Below are positions 26,316 through 33,794 of a stretch of 64,000 bases of DNA, in pieces; positions within the stretch are counted from its first letter, which is position 1; each line of letters begins with the position of its first letter. The notes below the pieces were generated by a model, which was not told where the DNA came from, did no database searches, and saw only the letters and a list, made by a program, of their open reading frames with translations. The stretch is from positions 124,001-188,000 of the forward strand of contig JAHJNL010000007.1 in NCBI GenBank assembly GCA_018820855.1. The letters run 5' to 3'. The translations under genes and the position numbers were made by a program. This stretch comes from Pseudomonadota bacterium (GTDB lineage Bacteria; Desulfobacterota; Desulfobulbia; Desulfobulbales; Desulfocapsaceae).

Positions 26316-27923
26316 TTATGACGCAGGTTGAAGGAGGCTGTGTATACATTCCGGCAGTCTATCGCTAAGTTCAGTTGCGGTATAGCCGAAACCGTATCGT
26401 TCATAGAGACAATCTCCGGCCATGCCATGGAGAAAGACCCCAGCTGCTGCAGCTTCTTCACAGCCGAGGCCCTGGCAGAGAAGGCCTCCGATAATTCCGG
26501 TTAGTACATCTCCCATTCCTCCGGTTGCCATTCCTGGATTCCCACTGGTGTTGATAGAAGTGGTGCCGCCTGATGAAGTGATGATGGTACCGGCACCTTT
26601 CAGGATCATGATGCAATCATTTTTATCCTTGCTGTAAATTCTACATGCCTCCTGAGCAGCGCGCATTCGATTTTCCTGAACGTCTTCAATAGTACAGCCA
26701 AGGAGTCTGGCCATCTCTCCGGGGTGTGGAGTAAATATTCTCGGGCCTGCAGCGATTCCTAGTTGGCCACGGCTTTTGGCAAGGATATTTAATGCATCAG
26801 CATCAAGGACCATGGGTAAGGAAACGGTCTGAAACAGTCTGAGAACAAGATCTGCAGTTGCCTGTTCTGTGCCTAAGCCAGGACCAAGGATAACAGCTTT
26901 CTTCCCTATCAAACCATGTTCAATGGCAAGGAGGTCATTGATTCCAAGAAAGGATGTAGAAGACGGCACGAGGAGGGTCATTGCCTCAACAAGCAGAGTC
27001 TCAAAGATAGAGTTCAGGTATTTTGTAGTAAAAAGACTGACGAGACCAGTCCCTGTTCGTAAAGCACCTTTCACTGCAAGTGTGGCAGCACCCGTTTTTC
27101 CGACAGAGCCGGCCAAGACAGCAAGATGGCCATGGCTCCCTTTGTGTACATTGTCAATGCGTCTTAAGGGGGCAACAAGAGATCTTGTAGTGTTGCGGTC
27201 AAGTAATTCCGTAGTGATTCTTGCTCTATTCAGCGCCTCGGGAGGAATGCCGATATCAATCACATGGAGTTTGCCGGTACTCTCAGGACCATGGTGAAGG
27301 ACATGACCAGGTTTTGCACATCCGTAGGTGGCTGTGTGGTCGGCATGGATACAGCTTCCATGGACCTTTCCATTGTCAGAATCCATACCTGATGCAATGT
27401 CAACCGCGATGACAGGGATTCCTCGCACCAGCTCAGAATAGTTGATGAGGTTAATAATTTCTAAAAACTGATTGGTAACCGATCGAGCGAGGCCGGTACC
27501 AAAAAGAGCATCGATGATGGCATAACAGGGCTGACCACGACTGACAAACTGTTTATAGAGAACAGGAAGAGTCTGCACCCGTGCCTCACTATCAATTACA
27601 TGAAAGGGAAGCCGCAGTTTGCGGACAATATTCATGTTGGCAGCAGCATCTCCCTTAAGTTGGTCTGGGTTGACGAGGAAAAAGAAAATAGGCTGACAAC
27701 CTCGTTGATGGAGGTGACGCCCAATCACAAGACCATCTCCACCGTTATTACCTGGACCGATAAAAAGGAGGGCAAAAGAATTTGCCGCAGGCCCCAACTC
27801 CTCTTCCATCATCCGGACTGTTCCCAGTCCAGCATTTTCCATGAGGACAATTCCAGGAATGTGGTATTCATTTATAGCACACTGATCGAGACTGCGCATT
27901 TCTGCAGCGGTAGGTAACTTCAT
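26316..27923 (-). CDS. nnrDE: Bifunctional NAD(P)H-hydrate epimerase / ADP-dependent dehydratase
   Basis: This enzyme repairs hydrated NAD(P)H. The 535-residue protein joins an N-terminal epimerase domain (YjeF_N, about 1-215, with GPGNNGGDGLVIGRHL) and a C-terminal ribokinase-like dehydratase domain (about 230-530, with KGSHGHLAVLAGSVGKTGAA, DADALN, TPHPGEMARLLG and GNPGMATGGMGDVLTG). Length and order match E. coli NnrDE. It lies 30 bases upstream of... the roadblock-like gene pair in chromosomal terms, but those genes are transcribed toward it on the same strand, so it may be the last gene of that unit. Confidence 0.96.
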   Translation of the reverse strand: MKLPTAAEMRSLDQCAINEYHIPGIVLMENAGLGTVRMMEEELGPAANSFALLFIGPGNNGGDGLVIGRHLHQRGCQPIFFFLVNPDQLKGDAAANMNIVRKLRLPFHVIDSEARVQTLPVLYKQFVSRGQPCYAIIDALFGTGLARSVTNQFLEIINLINYSELVRGIPVIAVDIASGMDSDNGKVHGSCIHADHTATYGCAKPGHVLHHGPESTGKLHVIDIGIPPEALNRARITTELLDRNTTRSLVAPLRRIDNVHKGSHGHLAVLAGSVGKTGAATLAVKGALRTGTGLVSLFTTKYLNSIFETLLVEAMTLLVPSSTSFLGINDLLAIEHGLIGKKAVILGPGLGTEQATADLVLRLFQTVSLPMVLDADALNILAKSRGQLGIAAGPRIFTPHPGEMARLLGCTIEDVQENRMRAAQEACRIYSKDKNDCIMILKGAGTIITSSGGTTSINTSGNPGMATGGMGDVLTGIIGGLLCQGLGCEEAAAAGVFLHGMAGDCLYERYGFGYTATELSDRLPECIHSLLQPAS

Positions 27924-27953
27924 AACTTTATTATTCGCCGGTAAAAGAAAAAA

Positions 27954-28286
27954 TCAGGAAAGCCCTTTGAGAAAAGCTAGAATCGAGTCGGCCAGTTGCT
28001 GTGGGTCACTGTCTGGATGTTTTATAATTCCGAGATAATAACGTCCAAGAGAAAAAATAAGAATGTTTCCTCCTGAACTCCGCTCTACGCAGAGATGGAT
28101 ATAACGTCTACCGCCAAGGTTGTCGGATAAACTGTCACAGTATTTTCCGCTGGTAACAATGGCTGATGAAAGGGAGACGGCATCATCAAAATTTTCACTC
28201 ACCACATATCCGTCATTACGAACCAGAATAAACTGGGCAACCCCTTCAATAGTTCCCAGCTTGGAAAAATCTTTTGCAGTCGCCAT
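27954..28286 (-). CDS. Roadblock/LC7-like protein
   Basis: This small 110-residue protein matches the roadblock/LC7 pattern: a first helix, a strand (VAQFILVRNDGYVVSE), a helix with a DSLSDN turn, two strands (YIHLCVER and NILIFSLGRYYLGIIK) and a C-terminal helix (QQLADSILAFLKGL). Such proteins are usually dimeric scaffolds or GAP-like partners of MglA-type small GTPases. No GTPase gene is adjacent. It starts four bases after the upstream gene ends, with GAGGAG in that gene's 3' end, so translation is probably coupled. The function is unknown. Confidence 0.72.
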   Translation of the reverse strand: MATAKDFSKLGTIEGVAQFILVRNDGYVVSENFDDAVSLSSAIVTSGKYCDSLSDNLGGRRYIHLCVERSSGGNILIFSLGRYYLGIIKHPDSDPQQLADSILAFLKGLS

Positions 28287-28290
28287 AGTG

Positions 28291-28965
28291 CTACTCCTCT
28301 ACTAAAAAGGCCTTCACGGTCTTTTCAAATGATTTACGGTCATCGTCATTATCAATTTCTTCTGCAAAGACGCGAGTGAGCTCGGGAAGATTTTCGAGTG
28401 TTGGGGAAAAGTTTTTCCCCCATTCTTCTGCGAATTCCTCAAAGATCAACTCTGCGACTGGACCAATATATTTGGACAGTTCATCTTTGATCCTATTCAG
28501 GGGCTTACTGAGTTTTGATTCGGGAGCCATGAGTATCTTTAATATGTCGTTATCAGTGCTAACTGAAGAGGGCTCAGGCTCAGGTGGTGTCGAGATCAGT
28601 TGTTGGCTGCTATTTTGTTCCGCTTCGTTCGCTTCAATATTCAGGGCCAACTGGACAGTCATGTTGATCATACTGGGAGAAAGAGAAGGGCGGTGAAATA
28701 AAAACAGCCATTGCCCTTGGTCGAGAACCAGACCGAAAAGAACAAGATCTTTGAATGTCACTCGGAAATTGCCTGTATCGTGGAAATGAACCGACAGCAT
28801 GGACAACATTTTGGAGAATTTCAGCGCAACCTGCAATAGATTTTCATCATCGCTTATTCCTGTGGCCTGGTTTCCATAAACCCCCTTTTCAGGTGTATAG
28901 AGAAAGCCTCCTTCTATTTCCGGGAGACTGGCTATGATATCGGAAAGTTTTGCCTCGTAATCCAT
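28291..28965 (-). CDS. Unrecognised protein, possible divergent roadblock domain plus helical C-terminus
   Basis: About 224 residues from the ATG at 28965, which has GAGGG just ahead; a GTG four codons earlier is less likely. The N-terminal ~115 residues have the strand-helix rhythm of a roadblock domain (GGFLYTPEKGVYG, then VLFGLVLDQGQWLFLFHR). A low-complexity Pro/Glu/Ser linker follows (about 120-140), then an acidic helical region (about 145-224, containing GPVAELIFEEFAEEW). I do not recognise the full protein. Its direct coupling to the roadblock-like gene downstream suggests that the two products work together. No signal peptide or membrane segment is seen. Confidence 0.65.
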   Translation of the reverse strand: MDYEAKLSDIIASLPEIEGGFLYTPEKGVYGNQATGISDDENLLQVALKFSKMLSMLSVHFHDTGNFRVTFKDLVLFGLVLDQGQWLFLFHRPSLSPSMINMTVQLALNIEANEAEQNSSQQLISTPPEPEPSSVSTDNDILKILMAPESKLSKPLNRIKDELSKYIGPVAELIFEEFAEEWGKNFSPTLENLPELTRVFAEEIDNDDDRKSFEKTVKAFLVEE

Positions 28966-29397
28966 TGGAACCCTCACTGTGGTGTCTGTGTATTCAAGAG
29001 TATTGCTAAAGAAAACAGTTATCGGATATGCTAACCAGCGAAATACGAATTTGCTTCATAAAAGTGTCACTTATGCCTTGCAAGAAGGGAGGGACGGTGT
29101 TCATCATTTCTATTTCAATTTTGAAGAACACTGTTTACTTTGAGGAAAAAGAAAATCGTTTTCAGTTACCGCTACAGTCAGATTTTTAGTATGTTACAAA
29201 TATGTTGCTAAGTTTTACAACAAAACAAAAAAAATAGAATAACTACTAAAATTGCCACTTACTGATCAAACACTTATCCTTTAAGCCTAGTCTATATTGG
29301 TGGTTTTTCACTGTCAAGGAGAAAGAATATTGTATTCAACAGCTTGCGTATTTTTTCTTTGATATAATTTGCAAGAGTGACTGCGTAGGGAGGAGAA
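28966..29397. other. About 430-base intergenic region between divergent genes
   Basis: It separates the minus-strand roadblock pair from the plus-strand DUF166-like gene. It is AT-rich, most strongly at about 29190-29260. I see no coding frame. An extended -10 element for the rightward gene is at 29360-29368 (see that entry). The leftward promoter was not identified. Confidence 0.5.
29360..29368 (+). promoter_or_regulatory. Possible extended -10 promoter of the DUF166-like gene
   Basis: TGATATAAT matches the extended -10 consensus TGnTATAAT exactly, about 30 bases before the ATG at 29398. No good -35 hexamer lies at normal spacing, which extended -10 promoters tolerate. Confidence 0.45.
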
Positions 29398-30024
29398 ATG
29401 GAATTAATTGTTTTTCAAGAACGTGGATCCGGGGCACAAAAAATAGAAGGTGTTCAAAAATTTGCTGAAGAAATAAGAATCATCGAAATTGTTTCAATTG
29501 ATATATTTCTACCTGATTTCATAGAGAATCCAGAGGATTTTATCAATAAAGATTTCACAGCAGATCTGGTCTTAAATTTTTTAAAACATCCCGATCTGGT
29601 TGACTATCTGGTTTCACTTTGCAATGTTAAAGGCATACCAGTTGTTTCTGCCGGCAAAAAATGTGGTGGTTTTGCACCATTCACTTGTTGTGGACTTGGG
29701 AAAAGCAGGAGACTGGGTGCATATGGTGAAAGATTCGGTCTGCCCGAATACAAGGTTGTTCTGGACAATGACAGGATTGTTGAGATTGAGGTTTTGCGAG
29801 GTGCTCCCTGCGGTGCCACTTGGGATGCCTTATTGGGGTGTATTGATTGTTCTGTGGAGGAGGCACTTACCCGCATACCGAGACAGGTCCAATATTTCTG
29901 TTCAGCTGATCCCAGTGGTTTTGATCCGGTAAGCGGTAAGAGTCCTGTGCATTTTGCCGGTTATGTCCACATTGCAGCTTTGCAGAAGGCCATTGCAGAA
30001 GCAGGATCAGGATCAGGATTGTAA
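29398..30024 (+). CDS. DUF166-like protein
   Basis: This 208-residue soluble protein contains conserved cysteines in segments such as GKKCGGFAPFTCCGLGK (about 85-101) and RGAPCGATWDALLGCIDC (about 140-157), plus VQYFCSADPSGFDP near the end. This looks like the DUF166 family known from methanogens and Desulfobacterota, whose role is unknown. The cysteines suggest a metal centre or thiol chemistry (inference). A GGAG box precedes the ATG. It ends in a short Gly/Ser tail and is convergent with the LptF-type gene. The family name is from memory of the pattern, not a search. Confidence 0.6.
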   Translation: MELIVFQERGSGAQKIEGVQKFAEEIRIIEIVSIDIFLPDFIENPEDFINKDFTADLVLNFLKHPDLVDYLVSLCNVKGIPVVSAGKKCGGFAPFTCCGLGKSRRLGAYGERFGLPEYKVVLDNDRIVEIEVLRGAPCGATWDALLGCIDCSVEEALTRIPRQVQYFCSADPSGFDPVSGKSPVHFAGYVHIAALQKAIAEAGSGSGL

Positions 30025-30040
30025 TAGCGTAGCATTTTTC

Positions 30041-30110
30041 CTCTGTTCACGATCAGTCAGCGCGCTCGAACAGAGCACTGGCGATTCAGTGAATTCGTCA
30101 CTAAGCTCTG
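30041..30110. repeat. Cluster of competing inverted repeats between convergent genes
   Basis: CTCTGTTC (30041-30048) pairs with GAACAGAG (30068-30075). CAGAGC (30071-30076) can instead pair with GCTCTG (30105-30110), enclosing AGTGA/TCACT (30088-30092 and 30098-30102). The first two foldings share bases and exclude each other. The cluster lies between the DUF166-like gene and the LptF-type gene and probably helps end one or both transcripts, though no T-tract is present. Confidence 0.5.
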
Positions 30111-30187
30111 TATGGCCTTGTTAATCTTTACAGTAGGGTGGCCACGGCAAAAGAAAATCTGCCAGTAACTGTTAGTGCGGATACTGA

Positions 30188-31678
30188 CTATTCCTTTGTC
30201 TCTTCTATCGTTGTCAGAAGGGGTTTGCAAAAACGACAGGGTTCAAATCCGGATTGTTCAGCCACGTCTACGTTTTTAAATTCTATCGTACAATGTTTAC
30301 AGTAGTAGAAATCGCAGCCGGGAATGTGAAAAACATGACTTTTCACATTCCCATGTATGGTTCCCTCGGTGAGGTAATTTGGCCCAAGTTGACTGCTTGA
30401 TTGGTTTTGACCCGCAGGTGAAGACCCGCCTGGGTTATTAGAGTCCTTCTTCTTGCCCTCTTTGATCAATAAGTTTTTCGCTTTTGCCAGATAAGGAGAA
30501 ACCAGTTGGTCGTATAGGGCCAGCACGTTATTTTTTATCTTTTCCGGTATGAGTGCACGTTCATTGGCAGCCTGTCTGATATAATAAGCGGTAATGAACA
30601 GGAGGATAACGTTGGGAATCCACATGGCAATAAGGACCGATGAAGCGCTTTCCTCTGCTGATATTTTGGCCAGGCTGAAAAGGATATAATACAGGATAAA
30701 AAATCCCAGGCCCAAGGGAATGCCTCCTCCCTTTTTTCCGGGACCGGCCTGGAGTCCAAGAGGCAGTCCCAGAAGGCTGAGGATAAAACAGCCAACAGGA
30801 AGCACCAAGCGCTTATGATACTGTACCAGGCATTCACGTCCCTTTGGAGTGTCTCGGCCAACGGCTGCGGCAGTCTCCTGAAGTTGACGCAGGGTCATTG
30901 ATCCGGTAGAGAGAAGCGTTACGTCTTCTCCGTCCAGAATGGTGGGTGGCTGCAAGGGAATATTGATAGTATAGCGGTCAAAACTGATGATCTGGGAACG
31001 GAGTTCATCAGGACGATGGAGACTTCCGTTCTTCAGGGTTATACTCACCAGCATGTTGTCGATCTCGGCGTTCATGGTTCCGGACTGGGCCATGGTTATA
31101 ATCGGGTTTACCTGTCCTCTCATATCTGATACCCAGACATTTTGCCATTCCCCGGTATCAGGATCGATAGAGTCGACAAAGACTACTAAATCGCCGAGGG
31201 CCTCGGTAAACTGATGCTCTTTGATACCCTTGTCGATTTTTTCTTTTGCCAGCTGGAACATCAGTTGTTTCATGGAGATTTCAGCCTTGGGGATCAAACT
31301 GACTGAAAAATATCCTGTGAGCAGGGCAACTGCTGCGGAAACGAGAATAACCGGTGGAATAATCTGGTACAGGCTGATTCCGCTTGCTTTAAAGGCGAGA
31401 ATTTCTGTGTCACTGGCCAACCGGGTAAAGCCGATGATCACTCCCATCATCGCAGCCATCGGCATGGAATAAAGAAACATATTGGGGAAGAGATAAAGAA
31501 AAAGACGAACAAAATCACTAAACCCTATTTCCAATTCCAATACAACATTGAGAAAGGGAATAAGCTTGACCAGAAAAAAAACACTGTTCATGATGAGAAA
31601 ACTGGCAAAAAAGGGCGCCAGCATCTCTGTAGCAAGATAGCTGTAAAGCAGTTTTGGGAACCTGATAGATCTTGGCAT
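30188..31678 (-). CDS. lptF: LPS export permease LptF/LptG-type with C-terminal zinc-binding tail
   Basis: This YjgP/YjgQ-family permease is part of the LptBFG ABC transporter that pulls LPS from the inner membrane. The 496-residue protein has three N-terminal membrane segments (about 12-35, 52-85, 102-128), a periplasmic beta domain (about 130-270) and three C-terminal segments (about 290-370). Beyond the usual length it has about 110 extra residues: a Ser/Pro/Asn/Gln linker (about 415-440) and a cysteine-rich end (443-486) with His451, Cys455, Cys460, Cys463, Cys481 and Cys484. This end resembles the Ada-type metal-binding fold (HxPGCxxY...GFEPCRxC). Only one LptF/G gene is present here. 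F versus G cannot be decided firmly. Confidence 0.85.
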   Translation of the reverse strand: MPRSIRFPKLLYSYLATEMLAPFFASFLIMNSVFFLVKLIPFLNVVLELEIGFSDFVRLFLYLFPNMFLYSMPMAAMMGVIIGFTRLASDTEILAFKASGISLYQIIPPVILVSAAVALLTGYFSVSLIPKAEISMKQLMFQLAKEKIDKGIKEHQFTEALGDLVVFVDSIDPDTGEWQNVWVSDMRGQVNPIITMAQSGTMNAEIDNMLVSITLKNGSLHRPDELRSQIISFDRYTINIPLQPPTILDGEDVTLLSTGSMTLRQLQETAAAVGRDTPKGRECLVQYHKRLVLPVGCFILSLLGLPLGLQAGPGKKGGGIPLGLGFFILYYILFSLAKISAEESASSVLIAMWIPNVILLFITAYYIRQAANERALIPEKIKNNVLALYDQLVSPYLAKAKNLLIKEGKKKDSNNPGGSSPAGQNQSSSQLGPNYLTEGTIHGNVKSHVFHIPGCDFYYCKHCTIEFKNVDVAEQSGFEPCRFCKPLLTTIEETKE

Positions 31679-31916
31679 TGTTTTAAAACGGTCAGCGGGG
31701 TTGAGGGAGGAAATCTATAATTGGTTTGCTACTCGTAATGGAACTTACAGAAAAACAGAAAAGGTCACAAGGAAGAACTGGTACAGGTGCAGAAAAACGG
31801 TTTTTCTGCCCGTCGCGAATTATTTCATGAACATTCACAAGTGCTGTATTTCTTGTTAAAAGAAATGGGATAGTGTAAGCAACGACCAAATCAAATCAGA
31901 GAAACAGGAGGAAATC

Positions 31917-32084
31917 ATGCATTTATTTGAGACAGAAGAGGACGACATCTGGGTCTGTATCGCCTGTGGTCGTGACCGCGAAGAAGAAATCAAGGCAAAG
32001 GGCTGGGAATACATCTTTGATAAAGATGAACCCATGCTACGTTGCAAACTCTGCGGAAAGCCGGATTACGAGATGGAGGACTAA
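31917..32084 (+). CDS. 55-residue zinc-ribbon protein
   Basis: A very small gene with a strong ribosome-binding site (AGGAGG six bases before the ATG). The product is acidic and carries two CxxC knuckles, Cys14-x2-Cys17 and Cys43-x2-Cys46, spaced 25 residues apart, which is a plausible zinc or rubredoxin-like site. Between them lie EEEIKAKGWEYIFDKDEPM. It is a single gene, divergent from the LptF-type gene, with a 15-bp hairpin downstream at 32264-32302. The function is unknown. Its good SD sequence and clean codon structure make it more likely real than not. Confidence 0.7.
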   Translation: MHLFETEEDDIWVCIACGRDREEEIKAKGWEYIFDKDEPMLRCKLCGKPDYEMED

Positions 32085-32263
32085 CAAAGAAAGTAGTCGT
32101 AAGTAAGTCCGGATGTCGTCTGTCGCGTGAGTGTTTTACAGTAAATGCCATTCCTTTTCTTAAGGAATTACAGGTTATGAGATTTGTGAAAAGTCAACTG
32201 TCGGGATAGTCAGGATATAAGCATACAAGATCGTAAAACTGCAAATGGCTAGTATGCGATTTC

Positions 32264-32302
32264 GGGTCGATGCGGCGTTCATAGGAGACGCTGCATTGAC
32301 CC
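32264..32302 (+). terminator. Probable terminator hairpin after the 55-residue gene
   Basis: In RNA read from the plus strand, bases 32264-32278 pair completely with 32288-32302 (13 Watson-Crick and 2 G-U pairs) around a nine-base loop. A short T-run (GGATTTTG) follows. On the other strand the two wobble pairs become mismatches, so the plus strand is favoured. Confidence 0.55.
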
Positions 32303-32345
32303 GGATTTTGTAATAATGAAGGAGATAAAAAGTTTCCCAAGGCCA

Positions 32346-33722
32346 TCAAAATTTTGCATCAAGCATCGGCTCATCAATGGTCACAGTAATCCAATGTTGA
32401 TCCCACCACTCCTTAGGGGTGACGAAAATGCCATTAACCAGCATGGAAAAATGGAGATGATCGCCCCCGGCCATACCGCTCATTCCTGAAAACCCGAGGA
32501 CATCACCCTGTTTCAGGCTGTTCCCCGGAGCGACATTGCTCTGGCTCAAATGGGAGTAAAGGCTGTATACTCCCTGTCCATGGTCAAGCATGACCATATT
32601 GCCATATATCCCTATATAATCACTAAAGATCACAGTCCCCGACCCTGCAGCCTTGATTTTCGCATGTTGGGTTGAGGCGATATCCATACCCAGATGAACC
32701 TGTTCGTCTATTGCTTTTTCATTATAATAGTAGGTGCGATGATCAGCAAAGCCGGCTCTACCGCTTCCTGCCATCCGAAGAAATTTACCTGACCAGAGTT
32801 GCTTCGGGGTTGGGTTCATACACAGGTCGTGGATTTTCTGGTTATTCATCTTACGTATTTCACGATTGGCATAAAGATATTTTTCTAGTAGATCTCCCTT
32901 CATTTCGGGGTAATGTTCCTCAAATTCAGGGATTTTGTTAGTGAGGAAGCTGTCAGGAATATTGATACGATCTTTTTTCTGGTGTGGATTTTTCAATGCA
33001 GGAGTAAAGGGTTTAAGAGAGCGGTTTCCTGCAGCATCCTCTGCTAAGATTGCTGATTCGGATATAGTTCTGTCCGAATAGGGCAGGGCAATATAAGAGA
33101 TATATTTTTTGTCAGAACCATCGGTGAGAGGAAAGCCGGGGTGATAATTTCCATTCAGCATAACTCCATGCTTCACACTGTCATCCACTCGATAAATGAC
33201 AATACCGGCACCTCCTGGTTCAATATATCGTTCACTGTGGATGATACTGATTTGAGGTGCTTTGGTGTCGATGAGCATTGATTGTGAGAATTCACTCAGG
33301 TTTCCCTTAAGCAGGCCGCGAAACGAGAAATCCCTGACCTGGGCCTTCAAAATAGCTTCTCCCTCCTGCAATCCGAGGCTTTTAGGGTCGAGCTCTACAA
33401 CAATTTCTTCATTGTGCGGACCGGCAATGGGACCGTTTCCCTTGCGGGAAAAGCTTTTGCTGAAAACCTCTTTTTCGGTGGTACCCTGGACTACCAGTAT
33501 TTTGATATCACGCAGGCCACTTTTTTGGTCACCAGCGGAAAGCGAAACAGTTGTTTTTTTCCCTATGTATGCTGGAAGGTTCTTCCCCTCAATTGATGGC
33601 TTTTCTCCTTCAAAGTAGGTGAAATACCCGTATGCCGCTGCAGCAATGAGGAGCAGACTGACAATCAGGAGGAAACGGTTTGATATTGATTTGTTTCTCT
33701 GGTTCTGCTTCAAACGTACCAT
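32346..33722 (-). CDS. M23-family metallopeptidase (LytM domain)
   Basis: A membrane-anchored peptidoglycan endopeptidase or its activator. The 458-residue protein has one N-terminal membrane segment (about 17-35), a long periplasmic region with beta-rich, Ig-like appearance (about 45-240), and a LytM/M23 domain (about 330-440) with HLGMDIAST (first zinc ligands), the GVYSLYSHL segment and GDHLHFSM (final H-x-H). All zinc ligands are present, so it is probably active. It follows the RNase G gene by 72 bases on the same strand. Confidence 0.92.
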   Translation of the reverse strand: MVRLKQNQRNKSISNRFLLIVSLLLIAAAAYGYFTYFEGEKPSIEGKNLPAYIGKKTTVSLSAGDQKSGLRDIKILVVQGTTEKEVFSKSFSRKGNGPIAGPHNEEIVVELDPKSLGLQEGEAILKAQVRDFSFRGLLKGNLSEFSQSMLIDTKAPQISIIHSERYIEPGGAGIVIYRVDDSVKHGVMLNGNYHPGFPLTDGSDKKYISYIALPYSDRTISESAILAEDAAGNRSLKPFTPALKNPHQKKDRINIPDSFLTNKIPEFEEHYPEMKGDLLEKYLYANREIRKMNNQKIHDLCMNPTPKQLWSGKFLRMAGSGRAGFADHRTYYYNEKAIDEQVHLGMDIASTQHAKIKAAGSGTVIFSDYIGIYGNMVMLDHGQGVYSLYSHLSQSNVAPGNSLKQGDVLGFSGMSGMAGGDHLHFSMLVNGIFVTPKEWWDQHWITVTIDEPMLDAKF

Positions 33723-33794
33723 AGTCTCTTATTCCTTGTCTTACTGTTAGTATGAAGAAAAACATGGGCCAATTGGCCAGTAAAAGATGAGGAC

